Shown in pieces: positions 1 to 9,051 of a stretch of DNA of 64,000 bases (position 1 is its first letter; every line of letters starts with the position of its first letter). Source of the DNA: Palsa-504 sp963819785 (GTDB lineage: Bacteria > Actinomycetota > Actinomycetes > Streptosporangiales > Streptosporangiaceae); contig CAWFXW010000020.1 in NCBI GenBank assembly GCA_963819785.1, positions 248,001 to 312,000 of the forward strand. Direction: 5' to 3'. The notes under the pieces are model-generated. The model worked only from the letters and a program-made list of their open reading frames with translations. It made no database searches and was not told where the DNA came from. The position numbers were made by a program, and so were the translations under genes.

Positions 1-817
1 GGCGGCTCCGCGGGCGCCGCTGCCGAAGCCGGTCGGCCTGGCGGAAGGTGTGATCGGCGGCGTAGGCGACGGTCCGCGCGGCGCCGGCCAGCATGCGCAG
101 CAGCACGTCCCCGTCGAGCAGGCCTAGGGCCCTGGCCACCTCGTCCTGCTCTTCGAGCACGAGCCGGTCCAGGCGGCGCCCGGTGATCTCGTGCAGCGCG
201 TGCCGGGCGTCGAGGATCTGCTCGTAGGCGGTGCGCACCTTGGGCCCGGGCGCGGGTGCCACCCACGCGGCGGCCACGGCCTGGATCGCGTGCACGTCCC
301 GCAGCCCGCCCCGGGCCTCCTTCAGGTCCGGTTCGAGCAGGAAGGCGAGCTCCCCGAACATCGCGGTGCGCTCGTCGTGGGCGGCGTGCAGTTCGGCCAG
401 CCGGGCCGGCGCGGCCGCGCGCCAGTCCTCCAGGGCGCCCGCGCGCAGGCGTTCGGTGAGATCTGGGTCGCCGGCGACGTGCCGCGCGGACAGCAGCCCG
501 AGCGCGACCTTCAGGTCGCCGCGGGCCACCCGCCGGGCCTGCGGCACGGTGCGGACCGCGTGGTCGAGTTCGGCGCCGGAATCCCAGACCGGATACCAGA
601 TCCGGTCCGCGATGCCCGCGATGTCGTCCCGCCCGCCGTGCAGCAGCACCACGTCCAGGTCGCTGCGCGGCAGCAGTTCCCGGCGCCCGTACCCGCCGAC
701 GGCCACCAGCGCTACGCCGGGTTCGGTGCCCAGGAGCCCGGCCAGCCACCGGTCGGCGTGAGCCGTACGGCGGACCCGGTCCGCGGCGAACGACGTTACG
801 GTCCCCGCATCGCTCAT
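1..817 (-). CDS. glnD: [Protein-PII] uridylyltransferase/adenylyltransferase GlnD, N-terminal part (cut by window edge)
   Basis: The reading frame starts at the ATG at 815-817 and runs off the left edge, so about 272 N-terminal residues are seen. The nucleotidyltransferase signature GGYGRRELLPRSDLD (about residues 41-55) supplies the metal-binding Asp pair, and a stretch around GGLRDVHAIQ matches the GlnD family. GlnD modifies the T-loop tyrosine of PII in response to glutamine; in actinomycetes the modification is usually adenylylation. It starts 10 bp after the PII stop on the same strand, so the two are probably co-transcribed. The C-terminal HD and ACT domains would lie outside the window. 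Confidence 0.93.
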   Translation of the reverse strand, partial: MSDAGTVTSFAADRVRRTAHADRWLAGLLGTEPGVALVAVGGYGRRELLPRSDLDVVLLHGGRDDIAGIADRIWYPVWDSGAELDHAVRTVPQARRVARGDLKVALGLLSARHVAGDPDLTERLRAGALEDWRAAAPARLAELHAAHDERTAMFGELAFLLEPDLKEARGGLRDVHAIQAVAAAWVAPAPGPKVRTAYEQILDARHALHEITGRRLDRLVLEEQDEVARALGLLDGDVLLRMLAGAARTVAYAADHTFRQADRLRQRRPRSR

Positions 818-827
818 GGGCTAAGGG

Positions 828-1166
828 TCAGATCGCGTCCGGTCCGCGCTCTCCGGTCCGGACCCGGACCACGGTCTCCACCGGCACCGACCAGACCTTC
901 CCGTCGCCGATCCGGCCGGTCTGCGCCGCCTTGACCACCACCCCGATCAGGTCATCGGCGTCCTCGTCCTCGCACAGGACCTCGACCCGGACCTTCGGCA
1001 CCAGGTCAACCTGGTACTCGGCGCCGCGGTACACCTCGGTGTGACCCCGCTGCCTGCCGTAGCCGCTGGCTTCGGTGATGGTCAGGCCGTGGACGCCGAA
1101 CGCCTGCAACGCGGCCTTGACGTCGTCCAGCTTGAACGGCTTGATGACAGCGGTGATGAGCTTCAT
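828..1166 (-). CDS. glnK: Nitrogen regulatory protein PII (GlnB/GlnK)
   Basis: A 112-residue protein, the normal PII length. It begins MKLITAVIKPFKLDDVK; the frame is open further upstream but only this ATG gives the family N-terminus. The T-loop carries GRQRGHTEVYRGAEY, with the modifiable tyrosine at position 51, and the C-terminal signature TGRIGDGKVWS is intact. PII senses ATP/ADP and 2-oxoglutarate and controls ammonium transport and nitrogen regulation. The gene directly precedes glnD. The amtB ammonium transporter normally found beside glnK is not here. Whether to call it glnB or glnK is a matter of convention; glnK fits actinobacterial practice. Confidence 0.95.
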   Translation of the reverse strand: MKLITAVIKPFKLDDVKAALQAFGVHGLTITEASGYGRQRGHTEVYRGAEYQVDLVPKVRVEVLCEDEDADDLIGVVVKAAQTGRIGDGKVWSVPVETVVRVRTGERGPDAI

Positions 1167-1297
1167 CGTCAGGTGTCCCTTCGCCAGTCCTGTACCTGAC
1201 CTTCGGACGCGGAGGTTTCGCTGGACGCGTCGGCGTGTGTCGGCGAGGTGAAAGACCCGGCCGCGTGTTACAGCCATGTTAAGTGGCGCTTTGCTGA

Positions 1298-1331
1298 CCG
1301 CGGCCCGCCGGGCTGTTCCGGCGGGCCGCGG
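1298..1331 (-). terminator. Hairpin after the 1342-1551 small ORF
   Basis: Perfect 14-bp stem CCGCGGCCCGCCGG / CCGGCGGGCCGCGG around a 6-nt loop. It lies just downstream of the small ORF stop and upstream of the PII start. There is no strong U-tract, as is common for GC-rich actinobacterial terminators. It would separate the small accessory operon from glnK. Confidence 0.6.
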
Positions 1332-1341
1332 CCGGGTCGGC

Positions 1342-1551
1342 TTACCAGGAGCCGGACGCTCCGCCACCTCCTGACTGACCACCCTGGAAACCGGTGAAGC
1401 CGGACTCACAAGCCGTACAGGAGTTATCGAGCTGGCCTTGAGCGTTGAAATGCTTCACGTGGCACGGGTACGCGAGGTTCCCGTACCCGACTGAGTTGTC
1501 CGTGCCCGTGGTAATGGCAGACAGGACACGGAACCTTGCTGGTTTTCTCAT
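1342..1551 (-). CDS. Small Cys/Gly-rich protein of unknown function (69 aa)
   Basis: A 69-residue frame starting at an ATG nine bases after a clear AGGAG. It contains YPCHVKH and SCTAC, possible metal ligands, then a Gly/Ser-rich tail ending GASGSW. I do not recognise it. An overlapping frame over the first half reads KVPCPVCHYHGHGQ, which looks like the first knuckle of a DnaJ-type zinc ribbon. A single-base slip could therefore join two halves of a CxxC...CxxC protein. It follows the membrane protein at 1592-2263 by 40 bp on the same strand and is followed by a strong hairpin, so it is probably the last gene of that unit. Confidence 0.5.
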   Translation of the reverse strand: MRKPARFRVLSAITTGTDNSVGYGNLAYPCHVKHFNAQGQLDNSCTACESGFTGFQGGQSGGGGASGSW

Positions 1552-1591
1552 TGGTGATTTCTCCTGGAATTAATCGAACCCGATGGGTCCG

Positions 1592-2263
1592 TCAGTCCTG
1601 GCGGTGGTGGAAAGACAGGATGGCCGCGAGGAAAGCGGCTGAGCAGCCAGCGGCCGCGAGGATAATGCCGATATTCGGGGCCCATCGCACGGTGGATATC
1701 TCAATGGACGGGTCCGGTCCGGGCACGCCGTGCAGGCCTGCCACGATGAAAATTACGTAAAGCAGGCCGGCCAGGGAAGAAAGGCACAAGGCCGCGATAC
1801 CGGCGGCCAGCCGCCCGGGCCGGGGCGCCACGCGAAGCGCGAATCCGAGCGCTAGCAGCAGAAGTCCGAGGACCACGGATGCGGCCTTCGCACCTGGTTT
1901 GATTTCTATGCCCGCGCTGTTGAAGGAAACCCAGGGCAGCAGCGAGCCCAGGAAGACCGCCGCGCCACCGGCCATCGCCAGCAAGGAATCCTTGGCCTTC
2001 GGCGATATGGCCGAGCGGTCGGCGATCCACAATGGCCATCCGGCGGGCGGTTCGGGCCACGAAGGATCCGGCTGCCAGCCGGGCGGAGCCACCCAGCCGC
2101 GCGGTGCGGGCGGCCAGCCGGGAGGAGGATTGAATCGCATTCTCCTCGGCGTACCGCCGGATCGGCTCTGGTCCTGGTCGATATCGGCCCCCCCGGCGGT
2201 AAGAAACGCCTTACCCTGCCGCTTGATCCGGTCGAAATCGCTCTGCGGAGACGTCGTTGCCAT
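1592..2263 (-). CDS. Proline/tryptophan-rich integral membrane protein, unknown function
   Basis: A 223-residue protein. The N-terminal cytosolic part carries repeated PPGW/PAGW motifs (about residues 45-80, e.g. APPGWQPDPSWPEPPAGW), like the Pro-Gly-Trp repeats in front of many actinobacterial membrane proteins. About four hydrophobic segments follow (roughly residues 93-115, 128-147, 153-175 and 193-215). No catalytic motif is visible. It is divergent from the ECF sigma gene across about 160 bp and upstream of the small Cys-containing ORF. It could be a target of that sigma factor, but nothing here proves it. Confidence 0.65.
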   Translation of the reverse strand: MATTSPQSDFDRIKRQGKAFLTAGGADIDQDQSRSGGTPRRMRFNPPPGWPPAPRGWVAPPGWQPDPSWPEPPAGWPLWIADRSAISPKAKDSLLAMAGGAAVFLGSLLPWVSFNSAGIEIKPGAKAASVVLGLLLLALGFALRVAPRPGRLAAGIAALCLSSLAGLLYVIFIVAGLHGVPGPDPSIEISTVRWAPNIGIILAAAGCSAAFLAAILSFHHRQD

Positions 2264-2419
2264 TTGCCCCTCCCTGGTCTGTGGTTGCTACGACGCTGCA
2301 GTTACGGGACCGGGACGCCGATCGGTTCGCTGGATTAGCAATGTTTTTTCCGGGCAGGGCAGATACTGAGAATCTGGGAAGCCGGCCGACACGCCGAACC
2401 GATCGGCTGGGGAACGACG

Positions 2420-3019
2420 TTGAATACTGGGTGGGGACTGGCTGTGGGGTGGGACGACAGTGGGGTGCGCACTGGCCCCCACGAGATGGGGCTGATCGCC
2501 AGGATCGCGGCGGTCGGCGACCAGGATGCGGCACGGAGGCTGTACCTCAAGTACCACATGCAGTTGTGGAGGTTCGGCTTCCATATGCTCGGCAACCGGG
2601 GGCTAGCTGACGAGATGGTGCAAGAGACGTTCGCCAAGTTCTGCCAGCAGGCAGGACGTTATGACGCCAGCCGGGCCCCGGTGCGGGCCTGGCTGTTCAC
2701 GATGGCCAAGTCGACCGCCTACGACATCGCGCGGCGCCCCTCGTCCCGGCCGATGCACCCGGTCGAGGACTTCCAGCTGCCACCCCAGTACGACAGCGTC
2801 GACGACGCGCTCACGGTGCTCGCCGTCGACGAGGCGCTCGGCAAGCTGCCGTCGATCTACGGCGACGTGATGCGCCTGGTCCGCGACGGCTTCACCCACT
2901 CCGAGATCGCCCAGCGCCTCGGCATCCCGATCGGAACCGTCAAGTCCCGCTCGGCCAAGGCGTGCGACATACTGCGAGCCGAGCTGGCCAGCCTGCGAGG
3001 TGGCGACGATGCTTTCTGA
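2420..3019 (+). CDS. ECF-family RNA polymerase sigma factor
   Basis: About 199 residues from a TTG at 2420; in-frame GTG codons at 2444 and 2465 and an ATG at 2486 are alternative starts, and no ribosome site clearly decides. Region 2 is seen in the stretch from LYLKYHMQLWRFGF through DEMVQETFAKFCQ to RAWLFTMAKSTAYDIAR. Region 4 is LPSIYGDVMRLV plus the helix-turn-helix THSEIAQRLGIPIGTVKSR. It directs polymerase to a dedicated promoter set. The stop overlaps the start of the anti-sigma gene, a typical coupled pair in which the partner holds the sigma factor inactive. Confidence 0.9.
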   Translation: MNTGWGLAVGWDDSGVRTGPHEMGLIARIAAVGDQDAARRLYLKYHMQLWRFGFHMLGNRGLADEMVQETFAKFCQQAGRYDASRAPVRAWLFTMAKSTAYDIARRPSSRPMHPVEDFQLPPQYDSVDDALTVLAVDEALGKLPSIYGDVMRLVRDGFTHSEIAQRLGIPIGTVKSRSAKACDILRAELASLRGGDDAF

Positions 3020-3917
3020 GCGGGATATCGAGCTGGCTCACCCCGAGGCCTTCGACTACGTCTTCGGCAACCTGGCCCCGGCCCGCAGGGCCGAGTTCGA
3101 CCGGCACCGGGCCGACTGCAGCTACTGCCAGGGCGTCATCGCCGAGTACGGGCAGATCGGCGGGATCATCAAACTGCTTCCCCCGCAGGCCGAGCCGCCC
3201 GCCGACCTGGAAGACCGGACGGTCGCGGCCATGGTCGCGGCGGTCGGTGAGCAGCCGGCCGAGCCCGAGACCTTGATCAAGCCGCGGCCGCAGCTTGGCC
3301 CTCCGGCCGAGGACGCGACCCAGCCCCGCTCTCCGGCCGAGGACGCGACCCAGCCCCGCTCTCCGGCCGAGGACGCGACCCAGCCCCGCCCGACGCTGGT
3401 GAACCAGCCCGCACCGGCCGAGACCGCGGAGCGGCCGGCGGTCACCCGGTTGCCGGTGTGGCGACGCTATCCAGGCCGCCTGGCCGCGGCGGTGGCCGTC
3501 GCCGCGGCGATCATCGCCGCCGCCGTCGTCGTCCCGCTGCGGGGGAGCCCGGCTCAGACCACGGTCGTGATCGCGCTCCGGGTCACCGCGGCGGGCCAGG
3601 CGAAGGGCTTCGGGGCCGCGACCGGGCAAGCGATCGCCCGCCAGGATGCCTCCGGCAGCTGGGACATCACGCTGACCGTGCAGCACCTCAAGCACTATGA
3701 CGATAAGCCGTGGTACGAGTGCTGGTACGTGAGCCAGGACGGGCGGCAAGCGGCATCGGGCGGCACGTTCCTGGTCTCCGCGAGCGGAAACAGAACGTTC
3801 GACATGACCAGCGCGGCCGACCCGCGCGACTTCCGGACGATGGAGATCACCCTCCAGCAACCAAGCAACGACGGCGCGCTGGGGGGCGTGGTCATTCTCG
3901 AGGGTAGAGCGCCGTAG
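3000..3917 (+). CDS. Zinc-finger anti-sigma factor with single membrane span
   Basis: About 305 residues from GTG 3000; ATG 3009, seven bases after GAGGTGG, is equally likely. The N-terminal ZAS domain has the motif HRADCSYC (HxxxCxxC), which clamps ECF sigma factors. A linker follows with three identical SPAEDATQPR decapeptides. Then come a transmembrane segment rich in Ala/Val/Ile (about residues 158-180) and an extracytoplasmic domain of about 120 residues that presumably senses the signal. The gene overlaps the sigma gene and ends 4 bp from the convergent ftsY stop. Confidence 0.88.
   Translation: MATMLSERDIELAHPEAFDYVFGNLAPARRAEFDRHRADCSYCQGVIAEYGQIGGIIKLLPPQAEPPADLEDRTVAAMVAAVGEQPAEPETLIKPRPQLGPPAEDATQPRSPAEDATQPRSPAEDATQPRPTLVNQPAPAETAERPAVTRLPVWRRYPGRLAAAVAVAAAIIAAAVVVPLRGSPAQTTVVIALRVTAAGQAKGFGAATGQAIARQDASGSWDITLTVQHLKHYDDKPWYECWYVSQDGRQAASGGTFLVSASGNRTFDMTSAADPRDFRTMEITLQQPSNDGALGGVVILEGRAP
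3301..3390 (+). repeat. Three perfect 30-bp tandem repeats in the anti-sigma linker
   Basis: Units at 3301-3330, 3331-3360 and 3361-3390 differ only at the last bases of the third. Being 10 codons long, they keep the frame and lengthen the linker between the zinc domain and the membrane span. Confidence 0.9.
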
Positions 3918-3921
3918 GTTC

Positions 3922-5069
3922 CTAGCCGAGGATGGCGTCGACGAAGGCGGCCGGGTCGAACGGGGCCAGGTCGTCAGGGCCCTCGCCGAGGCCGACCAGC
4001 TTGACCGGAACGCCCAGCTCACGCTGCACGGCGATGACGATCCCGCCCTTGGCCGTGCCGTCCAGCTTGGTCAGCACGATGCCGGTGACGTCGACCACCT
4101 CGGCGAACACCCGGGCCTGCCGCAGTCCGTTCTGCCCGGTGGTGGCGTCGAGTACCAGCAGCACCTCGTCCACCGGGGCCTTCTTCTCGACCACGCGCTT
4201 GACCTTGCCGAGCTCGTCCATCAGCCCGACCTTGGTGTGCAGCCGCCCGGCGGTGTCGATGATGACCGCGTCGACGCCGGTCTCGATGCCCTCGCTGACC
4301 GCCTCGAAGGCCACGCTGGCCGGGTCGGCGCCGTCCCGGTCGGCGCGGACCGTCCTGGCCCCGACCCGCTCGCCCCAGGTCTGCAGCTGGTCGGCCGCGG
4401 CCGCGCGGAACGTGTCGGCCGCGCCGAGCAGCACGGTCTCCCCGTCCCCGATCAGGACGCGGGCCAGCTTGCCGCAGGTCGTGGTCTTGCCGGTGCCGTT
4501 CACGCCGACCATGAGGAGCACCGCGGGCGTGGTGCCGTGCTTGGCGGTGCGCAGCGAGCGGTCCTCGTCGCCGAGCTGAGTGAGCAGCTCCTCGCGGAGC
4601 AGGCCCTTCACTTCGTCGGGCCCGCGCACGCCCAGCACCTTGACCTTGGTCTTCAGGTCATCCACCATCAGCCGGGCGGGCACCACGCCCACGTCGGCGG
4701 TGATGAGCACCTCTTCTATCTCCTCCCAGGTCTCGTCGTCGAGCTTGTCCCGGGAGAGCAGGTTGAGCAGCGCCGAGCCCACCGAGCTTTGCGAGCGGGC
4801 CAGCCGGGCGCGCAGGCGGACCATGCCGGCCTGCGGATGGCGGCGGGCGCTCGACCTCGATGACGGCCGCGGTGGCCTGGGGCTTACCGGGCTCGCGCGG
4901 TTTCGGCTTCCCCGGCGGCTCGCGGAGGCACGGTAGTGGTCGTGGTCGCTGCCGACGGCGGACCGGAGGGCGCTGCCGTACGGCTCCGGCGCGGGCGGAC
5001 GAACAGCAGCCAGCCGCCGGTTCCGAGGGCCAGGACCGCGATGACGATGATCAGGATTACGTATTCCAT
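3922..5069 (-). CDS. ftsY: Signal recognition particle receptor FtsY (reading frame interrupted by two apparent +1 shifts)
   Basis: The NG GTPase domain is intact from the ATG at 4824: G1 GVNGTGKTTT, DTAGRLH, and TKLDGTAKGG near the C-terminus. It docks ribosome-SRP complexes at the membrane. The expected N-terminal membrane anchor also exists (ATG at 5069, MEYVILIIVIAVLALG) but in another frame, ending at a TAA near 4884. The linker between them (PREPGKPQATAAVIEVERP) is in the third frame. Removing one base near 4900 and one near 4826 would join all three pieces into a normal receptor. Either the sequence has two single-base insertions, or the cell makes an anchorless FtsY from 4824. Confidence 0.88.
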
Positions 5070-5112
5070 CAGGCTCACAGTCTCCCAGACCTCGCCAGGT
5101 GCCGCATCCATC

Positions 5113-5164
5113 GGGGCTCGTGGCACACAGGCCCCGATGACGGGGGTTGTGGCACACAAGCCCT
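5113..5164. repeat. Dispersed intergenic repeat, copy 1 (GTGGCACACA element)
   Basis: Two direct copies of a G-run, then GTGGCACACA, then a C-run, separated by GATGACG, lie between ftsY and smc. The same two-copy arrangement recurs at 25460-25513, so this is a repeat family rather than a gene. Confidence 0.7.
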
Positions 5165-5234
5165 ATAAGGGGCGCCACGGCGGTGAGTGCGGGGCCTGGC
5201 TGGGGCTCGGGCGGGGCGGGGCGCGGGGTCGGGG

Positions 5235-8200
5235 TCAGGCGGGCTGGCGGGTGGCTAGTTGCTGGCTGATGACGGTGGAGACGCCGTCGCCGCGCATGGT
5301 GATGCCGTAGAGGGCGTCGGCGGCTTCCATGGTGCGGCGCTGATGGGTGATGACGATCAGCTGGGAGCTCTCACGCAGTTCCTCGAACACGCCCAGCAGG
5401 CGCTGCAGGTTGGTGTCGTCCAGGGCCGCCTCGACCTCGTCCAGCACGTAGAACGGGGAGGGGCGGGCCTTGAAGATGGCGAACAGGTAGGCGATGGCGG
5501 TCAGCGACCGCTCCCCGCCGGACAGCAGCGAGAGCCGCTTGACCTTCTTGCCCGGCGGCCGGGCCTCGATCTCGATCCCGGTGGCCAGCATGTCGTCCGG
5601 CTCGGTCAGGACCAGGTTGCCCTGGCCGCCGGGGAACAGCCGGGAGAACAGCTGCTCGAACTCGCGGGCGGTGTCGGCGTAGGCGGAGGCGAACACCTCC
5701 TGGACCCGGTCGTCGACCTCCTTGACCACGGTGAGCAGGTCGCGGCGGGTCTTGCGCAGGTCTTCCAGCTGGGTGGCGAGGAACTGGTGGCGTTCGGTCA
5801 GCGCGGCGTACTCCTCCAGGGCCAGCGGGTTGACCTTGCCCAGGCGGTCGAGCTGGCGCTGGGCGTCGGCGGCCCGGCGCTCGATCTCGGCCCGGTCGTA
5901 GCGGGACGGCAGCGCCGCCGCTCCGTCAATCACCGGGCCGGGCATCGGCACCGGGACCTCGGGGCCGTACTCGGCGATCAGCGCGTCGGTCTGGATGCCG
6001 AACTCCTCCAGCGCGTGGTCGGACAGCTGAACCAGCCGCAGCCGGTGCTCGGCGCGGGCCATCTCGGTGCCGTGCGCGGTATTCACCACGGTGTCCAGGT
6101 CGGCGGCCAGGTCGCGGACCCGGGCCCGGACGGTCTTGAGCTCGCCCGCCCCGCCCGCGCTGGCCGCCTGAGCCTCGTCCCGGCGGGCCTGGGCCTGGGC
6201 CACGGAGCGTTCGGCCGCCTCGACCGCGTACTGGGCGCCGAGCGCCACGGCGCGGGCCACGGCGGCGTCGGCGGCGCGCCGGGCACGGCGCTGCGCGGCC
6301 CGCTCGCGGGCCTGCCGTTCCGCGATCGCGGTCGCGGTCAGCGAGTCGGCCCGGCCGTCAATGGCGCGCAGCCGCTCCTCGGCGGTGCGGACCTCGAGCC
6401 GCGCCTCCATCTCGGCGTTCCTGGCCACCGCGCAGCGCTCGGCCAGGTCCTCCCGGTCGGTCTCGTCCTCCGGCGCGTCGGGGAGGTCCGCCCCGGCTTC
6501 CGCCTCGGCCAGCTCGGCCTGCAGCTGCTCCAGCTTGGCCAGGTCCTTCTCGGCGGCCAGCCGGGCCGCGGTGATGGCCGCCTCGACCCGGCCCGTCTCG
6601 TCCGTGGCCGCCCGGGCCGCACCCGCCAGCCGGCCCAGCCGGCCGGAGATCTCGGCCGCCGCGGCGTCGGCTTCGTGCCTGCGCGTCACGGCCTCGGCCA
6701 CCGCCTGCCGGGCGGCTTCCTCGGCTTCCGCGGCCGCCGCCAGATCCTGCGCCGCCGCCTCGCAGGCCCACTCGGCCGCGGCCAGCCCGGCGGCCGCCTC
6801 GTCCGCGGCCGCGCGCAGCTCGAACAGGCTCTGCTGCCGCGCCCCGCCGCCCTGGGCCCAGTGCGCCCCGAGCAGGTCACCGGTCCGGGTGACCGCCTTA
6901 AGAGCGGGATTATCCCGAACGATCCGGCGTGCCTGCTCCAGGTCATCGACCACCACGATCCCGTTCAGGAGCCCGGCGGCGGCCTGAGCCAGGTCGGCGG
7001 GCGCTCGCACGAGGTCGCTGGCCATAGTGACACCGGGGACTGCCGTGACCGGTGCGACTGGGGCAGCGGGATCCTGGGCGATGACCAGGGCGGCGCTGCC
7101 GGCGTCGGACTGACGGAGGGCGGACAAGATCTCGGCGGCGGCGTCCAGGCTGGTCACGGCGATGGCTTCGGCGGCGGCACCCAGGGCGGCCGCGATGGCC
7201 ACCTCGTAGCCGTCGACGACCCGCAGCCGGGCGGCGAACGAGCCCAGCACGCCGGCGAACCGGTCCGGGTCGGCCAGCAGCGCCGCGGACGCGTCCGCGC
7301 CGCGCCGGGCCGCCTCGGTCAGCGTCTCGGCACGCGCCCGGAGGGCGGCCAGCTCGCGGACGGATTCACGTTCCGCGGTGCGAAGCACCACGGTCCGTTC
7401 GGACAATTCTGCCAAGGCGTCGGCGGCCTGCTGATGCGCGGCGGCCAGCTCGCTACGGTCCTCCTCAGGAACGCCGCCCAGCTCCTGCACCTGGTCGTAC
7501 TCGGCCTGAGCCAGCTCGGCCCGTTCCCTGGCCTGCTCGGCGGAGACGGCCAGGCGGTCCATCTCCTCCTGCGCGGCCGCGGCGCGGCTGTCGGCGGCGC
7601 CGACCTGCTCGCGGAGCCGGGCCAGCCGGGTGGACCGGGCGGCGGCGGCGCGGGCGCCCTCGGCCTGGCGGCGTTCGGCCGTGGCGAGCTGGGCCTCGGC
7701 CGCGGCGCGTTCGGCCATGGCGGCGGACAGCACCTCGCGGCCCGCCGTGAGCCGGGTGGTGAGCACCTCTTCCTCGTCGCGGAGCTCGGCGGCCTGGTGG
7801 TCCAGCTCGCCGGGGTCGCGGCCGGGGCGCTCGGGGTCGGTCTGCTCGGTGAGCAGGGAATGCCGCTGGGCGGCCAGGTTCTGCGTGGAGCGCAGCCGTT
7901 CGGTCAGCGAGGACAGCGCGAACCAGGTCTCCTGGGCCCGGGACAGGGTGGCCGAGGCCTGCTGGGCGGCCTGGTCCAGCTCGGCCTCGGCGCGCCGGGC
8001 CTGGGCCAGCTCCTGCTCCAGGGCGGTGCGGCGGGCGACCGCGGCCGCCTCGTCGGCCTCGTCGCGCTGCAGTTCGGCGGCCAGCGTCAGGTAGTCGTCG
8101 GCCAGCAGCCGCAGCCGCGCGTCGCGCAGCTCGGCCTGGATGCCGGCCGCCTTCCTGGCCATCTCGGCCTGCCGGCCGAGCGGCTTGAGCCGCCGGCTCA

Positions 8201-8792
8201 GCTCGGCGGTCAGGTCGACCAGCCGGGTCAGGTTGGCCTGCATGGCCTCCAGCTTGCGCAGCGCCTTCTCCTTGCGGCGGCGGTGCTTGAGCACGCCGGC
8301 CGCTTCCTCGATCAGGGCGCGGCGGGCCTCGGGGCCCGCGTGGAGAATGGCGTCGAGCTGGCCCTGGCCGACGATCACGTGCATCTCGCGGCCCATACCG
8401 GAATCGGAGAGCAGTTCCTGGACGTCGAGCAGGCGGCAGTGGTCGCCGTTGATGGCGTACTCGCTCTGCCCGGACCGGAACATCAGGCGGCTGATGGTGA
8501 CTTCGGCATAGTCGATGGGCAGCACGCCGTCGCTGTTGTCGATGGTGAGCGTGACCTCGGCCCGGCCCAGCGGCGGGCGGGAGGTGGTGCCCGCGAAGAC
8601 GACGTCCTCCATCTTGCCGCCGCGCAGGGACTTGGCGCCCTGCTCGCCCATGACCCAGGACAGGGCGTCGACGATGTTGGACTTGCCCGAGCCGTTCGGG
8701 CCGACCACGCAGGTGATGCCGGGCTCGAGCTTCAACGTGGTGGCGGAGGCGAACGACTTGAACCCGCGCAGAGTGAGGCTCTTCAGGTACAC
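5235..8792 (-). CDS. smc: Chromosome segregation protein SMC
   Basis: A 1185-residue protein, the normal SMC length. The N-terminal ATPase half has GPNGSGKSNI (residues 31-40). Long Ala/Glu/Arg-rich coiled coils (about 165-500 and 660-1000) flank a hinge (about 510-640). The C-terminal half has the signature LSGGERSLTAIAY and Walker B YVLDEVEAALDD. SMC dimers with ScpAB extrude and align chromosome arms. The start MYLKSLTLRGFKSF is the family N-terminus. Upstream, 8793-8993 is free of genes and probably holds the promoter. Confidence 0.98.
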   Translation of the reverse strand: MYLKSLTLRGFKSFASATTLKLEPGITCVVGPNGSGKSNIVDALSWVMGEQGAKSLRGGKMEDVVFAGTTSRPPLGRAEVTLTIDNSDGVLPIDYAEVTISRLMFRSGQSEYAINGDHCRLLDVQELLSDSGMGREMHVIVGQGQLDAILHAGPEARRALIEEAAGVLKHRRRKEKALRKLEAMQANLTRLVDLTAELSRRLKPLGRQAEMARKAAGIQAELRDARLRLLADDYLTLAAELQRDEADEAAAVARRTALEQELAQARRAEAELDQAAQQASATLSRAQETWFALSSLTERLRSTQNLAAQRHSLLTEQTDPERPGRDPGELDHQAAELRDEEEVLTTRLTAGREVLSAAMAERAAAEAQLATAERRQAEGARAAAARSTRLARLREQVGAADSRAAAAQEEMDRLAVSAEQARERAELAQAEYDQVQELGGVPEEDRSELAAAHQQAADALAELSERTVVLRTAERESVRELAALRARAETLTEAARRGADASAALLADPDRFAGVLGSFAARLRVVDGYEVAIAAALGAAAEAIAVTSLDAAAEILSALRQSDAGSAALVIAQDPAAPVAPVTAVPGVTMASDLVRAPADLAQAAAGLLNGIVVVDDLEQARRIVRDNPALKAVTRTGDLLGAHWAQGGGARQQSLFELRAAADEAAAGLAAAEWACEAAAQDLAAAAEAEEAARQAVAEAVTRRHEADAAAAEISGRLGRLAGAARAATDETGRVEAAITAARLAAEKDLAKLEQLQAELAEAEAGADLPDAPEDETDREDLAERCAVARNAEMEARLEVRTAEERLRAIDGRADSLTATAIAERQARERAAQRRARRAADAAVARAVALGAQYAVEAAERSVAQAQARRDEAQAASAGGAGELKTVRARVRDLAADLDTVVNTAHGTEMARAEHRLRLVQLSDHALEEFGIQTDALIAEYGPEVPVPMPGPVIDGAAALPSRYDRAEIERRAADAQRQLDRLGKVNPLALEEYAALTERHQFLATQLEDLRKTRRDLLTVVKEVDDRVQEVFASAYADTAREFEQLFSRLFPGGQGNLVLTEPDDMLATGIEIEARPPGKKVKRLSLLSGGERSLTAIAYLFAIFKARPSPFYVLDEVEAALDDTNLQRLLGVFEELRESSQLIVITHQRRTMEAADALYGITMRGDGVSTVISQQLATRQPA

Positions 8793-8993
8793 GAACCCCC
8801 TCCTCTCGCTCCACGCACCTTACCGTCCCGGGGCACGGCAAACCTGGAACCCGGCCGAAGCGGCGGTCCCCGGCCCCGTGACTACGGTGGCCACACTGTG
8901 ACTAACGGGACCAATGGGGTCGACAAATGATCAGGTCGCACTCCCCATTACCTACCGGGTAAATGGCATATCACGAGGTGATAAACAACGAAG

Positions 8994-9017
8994 AGGGGCG
9001 CCGCGACGGGCGCCCCT
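8994..9017 (-). terminator. Rho-independent terminator downstream of the 9052-9243 gene
   Basis: Perfect 9-bp stem AGGGGCGCC / GGCGCCCCT with a 6-nt loop. On the minus strand it is followed by a T-rich run. Partly complementary A/T-rich flanks extend the stem. It separates the small coiled-coil gene from smc. Confidence 0.75.
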
Positions 9018-9051
9018 GGTTCGTCTTTGTTGTTTCCTCGCCGGCCGGCGC

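Noticed and set aside
8902..8920. Similarity of CTAACGGGACCAATGGGG upstream of smc to the MocR gap sequence at 41499
   Set aside because: Several mismatches and no second half-site; not enough to propose a shared operator.
5259..8930. A 1223-residue open frame on the plus strand
   Set aside because: It is antisense to smc; long antisense frames arise from GC-rich codon use, and its Gly/Leu/Gln/Val composition matches no protein.
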